Assembly (NCBI RefSeq): GCF_900108275.1
Contig: NZ_FNVD01000004.1
Location: forward strand, 62,001 to 126,000
DNA: 64,000 bases
DNA from: Jhaorihella thermophila
Lineage (GTDB): Bacteria > Pseudomonadota > Alphaproteobacteria > Rhodobacterales > Rhodobacteraceae
Direction of reading: 5' to 3'
The notes below the pieces were generated by a model. That model worked only from the letters and a program-made list of their open reading frames with translations, was not told where the DNA came from and did not search any database. A program made the position numbers and the translations under genes. Shown in pieces: positions 26,921 through 37,337 of this stretch (its first letter is position 1; every line of letters starts with the position of its first letter).

Positions 26921-27241
26921 TCAGGCGATGGTCTTGCCGGCGGCCTTTGCGGCGGCCAGATGCGGGGGCAGGGTGGGGCCGGTTTCCTCGAGATCGGCAA
27001 AGGCATCGCCCGGCTCGCCCCCGGCTATGACGGCGGCCAGTCCGTCCAGCGCGGCACGGATCTTCAGCGCCTCGTCCTCGGGCAGCACCTCGCGCGCGGC
27101 CCCCAGAAAGCTCAGCACCCAGGTGCCGGGCGGCTGCGGGCCGGTCAGGGACAGGTCGATCCGCGCCTCGCGCCGGCCGTCGGTCGCGGTGGCAGCGATG
27201 CCGTCGCAGGCGATGATCCGCATGGGGATGCCGACGCACAT
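26921..27241 (-). CDS. hupF: HypC-like chaperone HupF
   Basis: The 106-residue protein begins MCVGIPMRII, the HypC-type Cys2 start, and has an extended C-terminus compared with HypC. HupF in rhizobia binds the uptake hydrogenase large subunit and protects it during maturation at higher oxygen. The ATG at 27241 starts 4 bp after the hupD stop. The extra upstream frame is a hupD shadow. Confidence 0.9.
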   Translation of the reverse strand: MCVGIPMRIIACDGIAATATDGRREARIDLSLTGPQPPGTWVLSFLGAAREVLPEDEALKIRAALDGLAAVIAGGEPGDAFADLEETGPTLPPHLAAAKAAGKTIA

Positions 27242-27245
27242 GGGC

Positions 27246-27854
27246 CTAGCACCGCGTCGGCAGAAACCGGGCATCGCCGATGCGGCAGGCCTCTTCGGCC
27301 GAAGGGCGGCCCTCTTCATAGGCATCGCGGCGGATGGCGCGGTCGGCCAGCTCGGCGCCCTCGGCGCGGCCGGGGGCGATCTCGTGACCCCAGGCGCGCA
27401 GCCGGTCCAGCGCGATCTCCAGTGCCGGGTCGATCTGCGCCGCCACCACGGCGCGCAGCCCGCCGCCGTAATCCTCGAGCTCTTCGGGCTGGCAGCCGAT
27501 CAGCACCAGCGTTTCCGGGCAGTATCCCATCAGCTGCGCGGTGGCGATCACGTCCTGAAAGCCGGTCTGATGCAGGCTCATCTTCTTGGCGCCCATGAAG
27601 GCGGGCACCGCGTCGCCCTCGACCACCTTCAGCGTGCCCGGCGCCAGCCCGTAATCCACCGCGTCGAACACGACCAGCCGGTCGGCCTCTTCCAGAAAGG
27701 GCAGCAGGTAGAGACCCTGCGTTCCGCCATCCATGATCCGCACCGTCGGGTCAAAGCGCCAGCGTTCGGCCAGCGCCTCGACACAGCGCACGCCAAAGCC
27801 TTCGTCGGCCCAAAGCACGTTGCCGATGCCCAGAATGAGTGTCCTGGAAGTCAT
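27246..27854 (-). CDS. hupD: uptake hydrogenase maturation protease HupD
   Basis: The 202-residue endopeptidase has ILGIGNVLWADEGFG (family GxGNxxxxDxGxG), FDAVDYG with the second Asp, and a MSLHQTGF histidine, the three nickel ligands of the HyaD/HupD family. It removes the 15-residue tail of HupL after H582. The start at 27854 has an AGGGAGAGAG ribosome site upstream. It is the first gene after the hupC terminator and so heads a separate transcription unit running to hoxX. Confidence 0.93.
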   Translation of the reverse strand: MTSRTLILGIGNVLWADEGFGVRCVEALAERWRFDPTVRIMDGGTQGLYLLPFLEEADRLVVFDAVDYGLAPGTLKVVEGDAVPAFMGAKKMSLHQTGFQDVIATAQLMGYCPETLVLIGCQPEELEDYGGGLRAVVAAQIDPALEIALDRLRAWGHEIAPGRAEGAELADRAIRRDAYEEGRPSAEEACRIGDARFLPTRC

Positions 27855-27971
27855 GCTCTCTCCCTGTCGCTCGCCGCCGGACAGGTGATTGTCGATCCGG
27901 CGCAGAACCGAAAATAAAGCTTTCACCCTGAAGGTGGGCAAAAACTGCAACTCCGCCCGATGTTTTGTAAA

Positions 27972-27988
27972 TGCTTGCTTTTCAAGCA
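27972..27988. promoter_or_regulatory. candidate HupR binding palindrome upstream of hupD
   Basis: The perfect palindrome TGCTTG-N5-CAAGCA contains TTG-N5-CAA, the sequence reported for HupR binding in R. capsulatus. It lies 118 bp upstream of hupD, between it and the hupC terminator. The core alone is short, but the 6-bp arms make chance less likely. I found no TTG-N5-CAA in the gap before hupS, so its role is uncertain. Confidence 0.4.
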
Positions 27989-28078
27989 GATATCCGTGTG
28001 CTGTGGTATGCCGGCGCGAGTCGTCATGAAAAGAAGCTAGCCAATGTTGCGAAAAACCGAAAGAGAATTGACCATATG

Positions 28079-28103
28079 AAAAACGGCGGGCCTCAGCCCG
28101 CCG
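28079..28103 (-). terminator. Rho-independent terminator after hupC
   Basis: On the minus strand an 8-bp GC stem (CGGCGGGC with GCCCGCCG, 4-nt loop) is followed directly by TTTTT, 31 bp after the hupC stop. It should end the hupSLEC transcript and separate it from hupD and the accessory genes. Confidence 0.88.
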
Positions 28104-28133
28104 GATTGGTGAGATGAATCGTCCCTGCGCGGT

Positions 28134-28910
28134 TTACTCGGGGCGGTCGTCCTTGAAGGTGCGATGCCCCGAGATCATGGTGGACACCATCGACTGGCGC
28201 GACATGATGTCTTCGCGGATCGCGGCATAAACGTGGATCATGACAAAGATCACGATCGCCCACATGCCCAGGTGATGGATCGAATGCAGCGCCTGGCTGC
28301 CGCCCGCCAGCGGGATCACCCAGCCGAACAGCCGGTCGGCCCAGGACCCCGCGCCCAGACCTTCGCCGTAGAGTGCAAGCCCGGTGACGATCATGAAGCT
28401 CAGCCCCAGCGTCATGAAAAGGAACATCGCCGCCTGCGCCAGCGGGTTGTGGCCCACATATTTCTTGGGCTCGCGTTCCAGGAACAGATACCAGCGCAGT
28501 TCATAGAACACTTCCGACCACCAGCGGCGGTTCCACAGCGGCAGGCGAAAGAGCTGCCGGGCGTGGTGGTTGCCGACGAAGGCCCAGTAGATGCGGCCCA
28601 GAAAGCCCACCGTCAGGATCAGCCCGGCGGCGAAATGGGCGAACCGGATATAGCCGAACACGAACTGGTGGGTGGCCTCGCCGATCTGCATGGACGGCGG
28701 CGGCGATCCGATGAACCAGCCGGTGACCGCCAGCACCAGGATCGCCAGCGCGTTGACCCAGTGCCACAGCCGGACGGGCCATTCGTAGACGAAGACCGAT
28801 GTGCGCCGGCGGATGCTTTCGACATCGGTTTCGGTGGCGTCGCCGGCCAGTCGCGCCGATTTCAGCGGTTCGACATCGGGGTTGGGGACATGGATGGTAT
28901 CGTGTGCCAT
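28134..28910 (-). CDS. hupC: Ni/Fe hydrogenase b-type cytochrome subunit HupC
   Basis: The 258-residue membrane cytochrome b belongs to the HyaC/HupC family. Four hydrophobic helices are visible, with histidines in VRLWHWVNAL, RFAHFAAGL and SIHHLGMW as candidate ligands for two hemes. It anchors HupSL at the membrane and passes electrons from H2 to quinone. It is the last gene before a strong terminator and starts 3 bp after hupE. Confidence 0.93.
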   Translation of the reverse strand: MAHDTIHVPNPDVEPLKSARLAGDATETDVESIRRRTSVFVYEWPVRLWHWVNALAILVLAVTGWFIGSPPPSMQIGEATHQFVFGYIRFAHFAAGLILTVGFLGRIYWAFVGNHHARQLFRLPLWNRRWWSEVFYELRWYLFLEREPKKYVGHNPLAQAAMFLFMTLGLSFMIVTGLALYGEGLGAGSWADRLFGWVIPLAGGSQALHSIHHLGMWAIVIFVMIHVYAAIREDIMSRQSMVSTMISGHRTFKDDRPE

Positions 28911-28913
28911 GGC

Positions 28914-29498
28914 TTACCCCAGCATCAGGGCCATGCCGGCAACGGCCACCCCGCCGCCGATCCCGCGTTGCAGAAGGGCCGTCAGCCGGCCGTCGGCCAC
29001 CGCGCGGGCCAGCCCGATCCCGGCCAGGTGCAGCGCCGCCGTGGCGGCCAGGAAGCCGGCCAGATAGGCCAGCGCGGCGCCGGTGGCCTCGCTGGCATGG
29101 GCGTGACCGTGAAAGATGGCAAAGCCCGCGATCGTCGCCAGCGTGGCGGCGCTGGCCGGAACGCCCTGACCGGGCCGGGCGAATACGGTCATCAGGCCGA
29201 AGGCGATGACCGACAGGGTTATTCCACCTTCGACAAAGGGCAGGGCCACGCCGCCCCAGGCCAGCGCCGCGCCGGCGGCCATCGCGGCCAGAAAGCTGGC
29301 CGCGCCGGCCCAGACATGGCGCGGCAGGGCAAAGCCGGACCACAGCCCGACCGTCACCATCGCCAGCAGGTGATCCACCCCCATCAGAGGATGCACGAAG
29401 CCCGCGACAAGGCCCGACGTGCCGCCCACGCCGGTATGGGCCAGCGCCGGGGTGGCGGTCAGCGCCGCAATGGCGGCAACGGTTGCAAGTCGTTTCAT
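28914..29498 (-). CDS. hupE: HupE/UreJ family nickel transporter
   Basis: The 194-residue membrane protein has a cleavable-looking N-terminal signal (MKRLATVAAIAALTATPALA) followed by six hydrophobic segments. The family motif HPLMGVDHLLAM (HPxxGxDH) and a FHGHAHASE motif carry histidines and Asp needed for nickel transport in HupE of R. leguminosarum. It supplies nickel for the hydrogenases. Its place between hupL and hupC is unusual: in rhizobia it follows hupD, and the classical R. capsulatus order runs hupSLC without it. The longer upstream frame overlaps hupL and is not real. Confidence 0.9.
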   Translation of the reverse strand: MKRLATVAAIAALTATPALAHTGVGGTSGLVAGFVHPLMGVDHLLAMVTVGLWSGFALPRHVWAGAASFLAAMAAGAALAWGGVALPFVEGGITLSVIAFGLMTVFARPGQGVPASAATLATIAGFAIFHGHAHASEATGAALAYLAGFLAATAALHLAGIGLARAVADGRLTALLQRGIGGGVAVAGMALMLG

Positions 29499-29509
29499 GG
29501 ATGCCTCCT

Positions 29510-31303
<1,794 letters not shown>

Positions 31304-31306
31304 CTA

Positions 31307-32398
31307 TCAGGCCTCCTCGGAAACGTCGTTCTGTGTCTTGCGCTGCGCGGCCTTCAGCGCCGAGACGGCGGCGTGCAGCGCCACTGCGCCGCCCACGCCG
31401 GCGGCCGCCGTCATGCCGATCTTGTCGGCATTGGATTCCACGCCGAACTGGGTCAGGTCGGTCACCCGGTCATAGAAGCTGCCCTGATCCCAGAACCCGT
31501 CCTCGGAGCAGCCGATGCAGCCATGGCCGGACTGGATGGGGAAGCTCACGCCCTCGTTCCAGCGGATGGTGGAGCAGGCGTTGTAGGTGGTCGGCCCCTT
31601 GCAGCCCATCTTGTAGAGGCAATAGCCCTTGCGCGCGTTCTCGTCGTCCCAGGCCTCGACGAACTGGCCGGCGTCGAAATGCGGCCGGCGATAGCACTTG
31701 TCGTGGATGCGCTGGCCGTAGAACATCGCCGGCCGGCCCTGGCGGTCGAGCTCGGGCAGACGGTCGAAGGTCAGCATGTAGGTGATGACGCCGGTCATCA
31801 CCTCGGCGATCGGCGGGCAGCCGGGCACCTTGATGATCGGCTTGTCGGTGATGACCTTGTGCACCGGCGTGGCCTGCGTGGGGTTGGGATAGGCCGCCTG
31901 CACGCAGCCATAAGAGGCACAGGCCCCCCAGCTGATGATCGCCTTGGCGTCCTTTGCGGCATGGCGCAGCTTTTCCACGAAGGGCTTGCCGCCGGTGATG
32001 CAGAACATCCCGTCCTCGTTCAGCGGCGGGTTGCCCTCGACCGCCAGGATGTAGTTGCCGCGGTATTGCTCGATGGTCTCTTCCAGCGCCCGTTCGGCGG
32101 CGTGGCCGGCCGCCGCCATCAGCGTGTCGTCGTAGTCCAGCGAGATCATCGACAGCACCACGTCCTTGACCAGCGGATGCGCCGAGCGGATGAAGCTTTC
32201 CGAACAGCAGGTGCATTCCAGCCCGTGCAGCCAGATCACCGGGGTGCGCGGCTTGGTTTCCATCGCGTGGGCGATCTTCGGCACGAAAGCCGGCCCCAGC
32301 CCCAGCGCCGAGGCCGTGAGCGAACAGTATTTCATGAAGCTGCGCCGGGTGATCCCCTGGCGGCGCATCACGTCATAGAAGGTTTCCCTGGGCTTCAA
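31307..32398 (-). CDS. hupS: uptake [NiFe] hydrogenase small subunit HupS, oxygen-tolerant type
   Basis: The 363-residue small subunit begins with a Tat signal (twin arginine R18-R19 in RRSFMK, then [15 protein letters not shown]) and ends with a hydrophobic helix ([17 protein letters not shown]) that anchors it in the membrane. The proximal-cluster cysteines are C62, C64, C65, C160, C165 and C194, which keep exactly the spacing of E. coli Hyd-1 C17/19/20/115/120/149. Six cysteines mean a [4Fe-3S] cluster, the hallmark of oxygen-tolerant group 1d enzymes. It heads the hupSLEC unit. Confidence 0.96.
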   Translation of the reverse strand: MKPRETFYDVMRRQGITRRSFMKYCSLTASALGLGPAFVPKIAHAMETKPRTPVIWLHGLECTCCSESFIRSAHPLVKDVVLSMISLDYDDTLMAAAGHAAERALEETIEQYRGNYILAVEGNPPLNEDGMFCITGGKPFVEKLRHAAKDAKAIISWGACASYGCVQAAYPNPTQATPVHKVITDKPIIKVPGCPPIAEVMTGVITYMLTFDRLPELDRQGRPAMFYGQRIHDKCYRRPHFDAGQFVEAWDDENARKGYCLYKMGCKGPTTYNACSTIRWNEGVSFPIQSGHGCIGCSEDGFWDQGSFYDRVTDLTQFGVESNADKIGMTAAAGVGGAVALHAAVSALKAAQRKTQNDVSEEA

Positions 32399-32528
32399 GG
32401 CGTGCCCCTCCTCCGTTGCTGCAATTGATTCCCCGCCCGCCTGGCGCGGGTCGGGTTCCTTCCCGGTAAAGGATGCCGCGCGGTGCGGCGCGATAAAGGG
32501 AAATGCGGCGGGATTGATGCGGCAGGCG

Positions 32529-32566
32529 GTTCCCGCCGATTTTTCAGACGGTTAACGGGCGGGAAC
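32529..32566. promoter_or_regulatory. 9-bp inverted repeat upstream of hupS
   Basis: Perfect arms GTTCCCGCC (32529-32537) and GGCGGGAAC (32558-32566) flank 20 bp in the 234-bp gap between hypF and hupS. A smaller hairpin (GGCGG-TTC-CCGCC then GATTTTT on the plus strand) overlaps it. It may be a regulator site for the hupS promoter or part of a hypF transcript end. No clear -24/-12 promoter was seen, which fits the sigma-70 type HupR. Confidence 0.4.
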
Positions 32567-32632
32567 GGGGGATCTGCATACCACGGTATCCGGTCGCGCC
32601 GTTACCTTACCTTGCAGCGGGTGGAAACGAGC

Positions 32633-34909
32633 TTACCGCCCATCCCCGCCGCCGCCCGCCGCAGCGATCAGCGCCTGCCCCAGCGCCAGCCCGCCGTCAT
32701 TGGCCGGCACCTTGCGGTGGATCAGCAGGGGCAGCCCCTCCAGCCGCCGGGCGCACAGATCCAGCAGCGTGGCGTTCTGGAAACACCCGCCCGAGAGCGC
32801 CACAGCCCGCGCCGCGCCGCCTTCGATCAGCGCCCGCGCGGGGGCGCAGAACGCCTCGGCCAGTCCGGCGTGGAATCGCGCGGCCATGATCGCGGGCGAC
32901 ACGCCGGCGGCTCGGTCGTCTGCCCAAGCGCGAAACAGCGGCGCGGGGTCAAGCGCATCACCGGCGGCGTCGAACGGGTAGGGGCGGGACAGCGCCTCCG
33001 GCGCGCTGCGGGCCAGTGCCTCAAGCCGCATCGCAGCCTCCCCTTCGAAGCTCTGCGCGCCGGTCACCAGCCCCAGCGCGGCGGCGAAGGCGTCGAACAG
33101 CCGGCCTGCCGAGGAGGAAAGCGGCGCGTTCACCCCGCGCGCGGCGGCGGCGCGGGGCAGGGACAGGTCGCGGCCCGCAAGAATTTCATCGGCCAACGCG
33201 CCCAGCCCCGCCGCATCGAGCCGCGCCAGCAGGTTGCGCCAGGGCTCGCGCTGCGCGGCATCGCCGCCGATCAGCGGAACGGGGGCCAGATGTGCGGCAC
33301 GGCGGAAACCGACGTAGTCGCCGACAAGGATTTCGCCGCCCCAGATCGTGCCATCCGTGCCCAGCCCCAGCCCGTCGAGCACGATCCCCGCAACCGGCCC
33401 GCCATCGCGCGGCCAGCCGTTTTCCGCCATGCAGGCGGCCATGTGCGCGTGGTGGTGCTGGACGCGGATCAGCGCGCCATCCGCGTGTGCTCTGGCGCGG
33501 GTCTTGGCGTGCTGCGAGGCGCGATAGCCGGGATGCAGGTCGCAGGCGAAGATTTGGGGGCGGTGGTCGAACAGCCCGGCGTAATCGGCATCGGCCTTGC
33601 GGAATTCGTCGTAACAGAGCCGGTCGTCGAGATCGCCCAGGTGATGCGACAAGAGCGCCCGGCCCGATTTCGTCAGACAGATCGCGGATTTGAGCTGTCC
33701 GCCAAAGGCCAGCACCTGCGGGGCGTCCTCGAACCCCGGCGGCAGGGGCAGCGTGCCCGGCACCCGCCCGCGCGCCCGGCGCAGGATCATCGGTCCCTGC
33801 GGCGTCAGGCGTTCCACCGAGTCGTCCAGCCGGCGCAGGATGTCGCGGTCATGCATCAGGAAACCATCGACGAAGGGCGCAAGCTTCGCCCGCGCCTCGT
33901 CATTGCCGATCACCTGCGGCTGACCCGAAAGATTGCCCGAAGTCATCACCAGCGGCCCCCCGAAGGCATCCAGCAGCAGGTGATGCAGCGGCGTGGAGGG
34001 CAGCATCCATCCCAGCGTGTCCTGTCCCGGTGCCACCGCCTCGGGCAGAGCGGCGCCGCGCGCGGTCAACAGCAGGATCGGCGCGGCGGGGTCGGTCAGC
34101 CGCGCTTCGGCCTCGGGCCCGGCATCGGCATGGGTGCGGATCATGTCCAAGTCACCCATCAGGGCAAAGGGCTTGGCGGGTCGGCGCTTGCGCTCCCGCA
34201 GGCGCTGCACGGCCGCGCCGTTCAGCGCGTCGCAGGCCAGGTGGAACCCGCCCAGCCCCTTGACGGCAAGGATCGCGCCCGCGCGCAGCATCTCCGCGGC
34301 CTGCGCGATGGGGTCGCCGGGCTGCTCGGCGCCGTCCACCTCCAGCCACAGGCGCGGGCCGCAGGTGGGGCAGGCGATGGGCTGGGCGTGGAACCGGCGG
34401 TCGGCGGGGTTTTCGTATTCGGCGCGGCAGGCAGGGCACATCGCAAAGGCGCGCATCGAGGTCTTCGCCCGGTCATAGGGCAGGCGGTCGAGGATGGTGA
34501 AGCGTGGCCCGCAATGGGTGCAGTTGGTGAAGGCATAACCGTGACGCCGTTCGGCCGGGTCGCGGATTTCGGCCAGGCAGGCGGGGCAGGTGGCGGCATC
34601 GGGCGTCACGCCGGTATCCGCCGTGCCGCCGGCCGAGGCGACGATCTCGAACCTCTCGGGCGCGCAGTCAAAGACATGGGGCGCGCTTTCCACCGCCTGC
34701 ACCTCGGCCAGCGGCGGGGCCTCGGTCGCCAGCGCGCGTTCAAAGGCGTCAAGCGCGGGACCGGCGGCATGGATCAGCACGCCCTCGGCATCGTTGCGCA
34801 CGTCTCCCGTGATCTCCATGCGGCGGGCGAGATCCCACACGAAGGGGCGGAACCCTACCCCCTGCACCTGTCCGCGCACGCGGATGCGGCGGCCCGACGC
34901 TGCGCCCAT
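32633..34909 (-). CDS. hypF: carbamoyltransferase HypF
   Basis: The 758-residue enzyme has an N-terminal acylphosphatase domain (VRGQVQGVGFRPF), two zinc fingers (CPACLAEI...CTHCGPRF and CPACRAEY...CPTCG), a YrdC-like domain, and a C-terminal Kae1-like carbamoyltransferase with the VQHHHAHMA metal motif. It uses carbamoyl phosphate and ATP to carbamoylate the HypE cysteine, the source of cyanide ligands. The start at 34909 overlaps the hupV stop (TGATG), tying it to hupTUV as in R. capsulatus. The upstream open frame is a hupV shadow. Confidence 0.95.
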   Translation of the reverse strand: MGAASGRRIRVRGQVQGVGFRPFVWDLARRMEITGDVRNDAEGVLIHAAGPALDAFERALATEAPPLAEVQAVESAPHVFDCAPERFEIVASAGGTADTGVTPDAATCPACLAEIRDPAERRHGYAFTNCTHCGPRFTILDRLPYDRAKTSMRAFAMCPACRAEYENPADRRFHAQPIACPTCGPRLWLEVDGAEQPGDPIAQAAEMLRAGAILAVKGLGGFHLACDALNGAAVQRLRERKRRPAKPFALMGDLDMIRTHADAGPEAEARLTDPAAPILLLTARGAALPEAVAPGQDTLGWMLPSTPLHHLLLDAFGGPLVMTSGNLSGQPQVIGNDEARAKLAPFVDGFLMHDRDILRRLDDSVERLTPQGPMILRRARGRVPGTLPLPPGFEDAPQVLAFGGQLKSAICLTKSGRALLSHHLGDLDDRLCYDEFRKADADYAGLFDHRPQIFACDLHPGYRASQHAKTRARAHADGALIRVQHHHAHMAACMAENGWPRDGGPVAGIVLDGLGLGTDGTIWGGEILVGDYVGFRRAAHLAPVPLIGGDAAQREPWRNLLARLDAAGLGALADEILAGRDLSLPRAAAARGVNAPLSSSAGRLFDAFAAALGLVTGAQSFEGEAAMRLEALARSAPEALSRPYPFDAAGDALDPAPLFRAWADDRAAGVSPAIMAARFHAGLAEAFCAPARALIEGGAARAVALSGGCFQNATLLDLCARRLEGLPLLIHRKVPANDGGLALGQALIAAAGGGGDGR

Positions 34910-36348
34910 CAATGCACCGTGCAAACCATGCAGGGGTCGAAGCTGCGCACGATGTGCTGGACGGCAAGCGGCGTATCCTCGTCCGGGCGGACCGGTGCGC
35001 CGACCAGCGCCGCCTCGACCGGGCCGGGGGTGCCCTCGGCATCGCGCGGGCTGAAGTTCCAGGTGGTGGGCGCCACGATCTGATAGCCCGCGATGCGCCC
35101 GCCCTCGACCCGGATCCAGTGGCCGAGCGCGCCGCGCGCGGCCTCGACCAGCCCTTCGCCCGAGCCGTCGCGGATGGGGGGCATGTCGGCCATGAAGGGC
35201 GCGCCCGGATCGAGCGCCGCGGCCCACTCTTCCAGCAGGACCTGGGTGCGCGCGATTTCCAGCAGCCGCCCGGCGATGCGCGCCAGCACCCCGCCGCCGC
35301 GCGCAGCAAGATCGAGCGCCAGCGGGTGTCCGTCCACCACCGCGCGCGCCAGCGCGCCCACCTCCATCGTCCGCCCGCCCAACCGCGGCGCCTTGCACCA
35401 GCTGTAGGCGGGTTCGGTCATCTCCATGTCGGGTTCGGTCACGCCGTGGGCGGGATGCGCGGCCCGGCCCAGCATCCAGGCATGGGTCAGATCCTCGGTG
35501 ATCGCGGCGGTGTCGAGCGGCTGGTGGCGCCCCTCGGCCCAGATGCCCTCCGCCATGGCGCGCCCCTCGGCCAGCGGATAGGCGCCGAAGGACAGATACC
35601 GCCCCGGCCCGCGACCGAGCCCATCCAACTCCAGATCGGCGGCGATGCGCAGAAACAGCCCGGCATCGCCCGTGCTCCAGCCCATCAGCGCATCAAGGCT
35701 CTTCAGCCCGGCGAAGGCTTCGATAGGGGCGCCGAACAGCACGTCTTCGAGATGGCGCCGGAAACCGGCCAGCGACAGGCGGATGCGCTGGCGGTCGCGG
35801 GCGGAGGGCGCGCGGGTGACGCCGGCGGGCTGGATCGCCAGCGTGTGCGGCCACTTGCCCCCCAGAAGCCCGACAATGTGGAACAGCTTGGCCCGCGCCT
35901 CGACCGTGGCGCGGATGGCCGAGCCCTGGGCGGCGGTGAAGCGCGCCACCGCCGTGTCGTGCCAGTCGCGGCCGGCATAGGCGGGGCGGGCGAAATCGGG
36001 CATGAAGAACAGGTTGAAATGGGTTACATGGTCGGCGAGGTTCTCCACCCCGTGCAGGATCGCCGCGGCCAGCGCCCCCTGCGGGGCGGGGTGGGCGCCG
36101 GTGAGCGAACCGAGCGCCGCGGCCGCCGCCGCCGACTGGCTGATCGAGCAGATGCCGCAGATGCGCGGGGTGATGGTCATCGCATCGCGCGGATCCTTGC
36201 CAACGAGCATCCGCTCGAACCCCCGGAACAGGGGCGAATTGGCATAGGCCGCGCGCACCTGCCCGTCCTCGACCTCGAGCCGGATTTCCAGATCGCCCTC
36301 GACCCGGTTGAACGGGCCGACGAGCAGCGTTCGCGTCGGGTCGGTCAT
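34909..36348 (-). CDS. hupV: H2-sensor [NiFe] hydrogenase large subunit HupV/HoxC
   Basis: The 479-residue regulatory large subunit keeps the [NiFe] ligands C64/C67 (PRICGICSIS) and C473/C476 (DPCMVCTVH) but ends exactly at H479. It has no C-terminal extension and needs no protease, a known trait of group 2b sensors. With HupU it binds H2 and controls HupT. The start at 36348 overlaps hupU by 4 bp (ATGA). The long upstream open frame is an overlap artefact. Confidence 0.95.
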   Translation of the reverse strand: MTDPTRTLLVGPFNRVEGDLEIRLEVEDGQVRAAYANSPLFRGFERMLVGKDPRDAMTITPRICGICSISQSAAAAAALGSLTGAHPAPQGALAAAILHGVENLADHVTHFNLFFMPDFARPAYAGRDWHDTAVARFTAAQGSAIRATVEARAKLFHIVGLLGGKWPHTLAIQPAGVTRAPSARDRQRIRLSLAGFRRHLEDVLFGAPIEAFAGLKSLDALMGWSTGDAGLFLRIAADLELDGLGRGPGRYLSFGAYPLAEGRAMAEGIWAEGRHQPLDTAAITEDLTHAWMLGRAAHPAHGVTEPDMEMTEPAYSWCKAPRLGGRTMEVGALARAVVDGHPLALDLAARGGGVLARIAGRLLEIARTQVLLEEWAAALDPGAPFMADMPPIRDGSGEGLVEAARGALGHWIRVEGGRIAGYQIVAPTTWNFSPRDAEGTPGPVEAALVGAPVRPDEDTPLAVQHIVRSFDPCMVCTVH

Positions 36349-37337
36349 TTGCGCGGCGCCCCCGGTCTTGGCGGGACGAGGATCCGGTCGGCGGTGGCGT
36401 TCGCGCTGAGCCGCGGCGGCGTGGCGGCCTTGGACAGCGAGGCCAGCGCCATGAACCACGCCTTGGGCATGTCGGTGGGCAGGCCCACGGGGATGCCGGC
36501 GAATTTCGGCGTCTCGGTAAAGGCGTGGCGGGGCTCCTCGAATTCGGGAGCGGTGCAGTTGATGCAGGGATATCCCGCACGGGTGCAGCTGCCCTCGCCA
36601 TTCCATGTGCGGATGTTGCAATCGGCGGCGGCCTGGGTGCCGACGCAGCCCAGATGCTCCATCAGGCAACCTTGCTGCGACAGCTTCTGCGCGCTGGCCT
36701 TGTATTCGTAGAATTCGTTCTTGGGGCAGGCGTGATGGGCCAGCGTCTCGGTGAAGAACAGCGGCCGGGCAAGCTCGTCCAGCGCCTCCGGCCCCATCGT
36801 CCCCTCGGCCAGCATTAGAAGCGTCTCGGCCACCCAGCCGGGATGGGTGGGGCAGCCCGCGACGTTGACGACCGGCAGCCCGGCGCGGCCCCGGAACCCC
36901 GCCGGCAGCGCGCCGCCCGGATGCTTGCCCTCGTATTGCAGCCCCACCGCATCGGTGATGTTGTCGCCGGCCGAGGACACCCCGCCGAAGGCCGCGCAGC
37001 TGCCTACGGCGACCACATGACCCGCGCGCGCGGCCAGCGCCTGCACCCAGTCCAGCAGCGACCGCCCGGTGCCCGCCAGCACCTGGAACCGTCCCGTCCC
37101 GTTCGGCCCGCGCAGGATCGCGCCCTCGACGCAGAGAATGTCGAGCGTCTCTTCGCCCGCCTCGATCCGCTCCAGCAGGGCGCGCACCTGCGTGCCGGTC
37201 TCCTGGCTGAGCGCGGGGTGCCAAAGCAGGCGGATGCCGGCGGTGTCGAGCAGATCCAGCACGTTGGGATCCTCGGCGCACAAAAGCGACATGGTGCAGC
37301 CGCCACAGCCGGCCGATTGCATCCAGAGCAGGTTCAT
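36345..37337 (-). CDS. hupU: H2-sensor [NiFe] hydrogenase small subunit HupU/HoxB
   Basis: The 330-residue small subunit starts [14 protein letters not shown] with no Tat signal, so the sensor is cytoplasmic. The proximal cluster has the standard CGGC motif rather than the CTCC of HupS. Further cluster cysteines lie in AGCPTHPGW, HHACPKNEFY, GCLMEHLGC and YPCINC. With HupV it forms the H2-sensing regulatory hydrogenase. Stops and starts overlap with hupT and hupV, so the three are translationally coupled. Confidence 0.94.
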   Translation of the reverse strand: MNLLWMQSAGCGGCTMSLLCAEDPNVLDLLDTAGIRLLWHPALSQETGTQVRALLERIEAGEETLDILCVEGAILRGPNGTGRFQVLAGTGRSLLDWVQALAARAGHVVAVGSCAAFGGVSSAGDNITDAVGLQYEGKHPGGALPAGFRGRAGLPVVNVAGCPTHPGWVAETLLMLAEGTMGPEALDELARPLFFTETLAHHACPKNEFYEYKASAQKLSQQGCLMEHLGCVGTQAAADCNIRTWNGEGSCTRAGYPCINCTAPEFEEPRHAFTETPKFAGIPVGLPTDMPKAWFMALASLSKAATPPRLSANATADRILVPPRPGAPRK

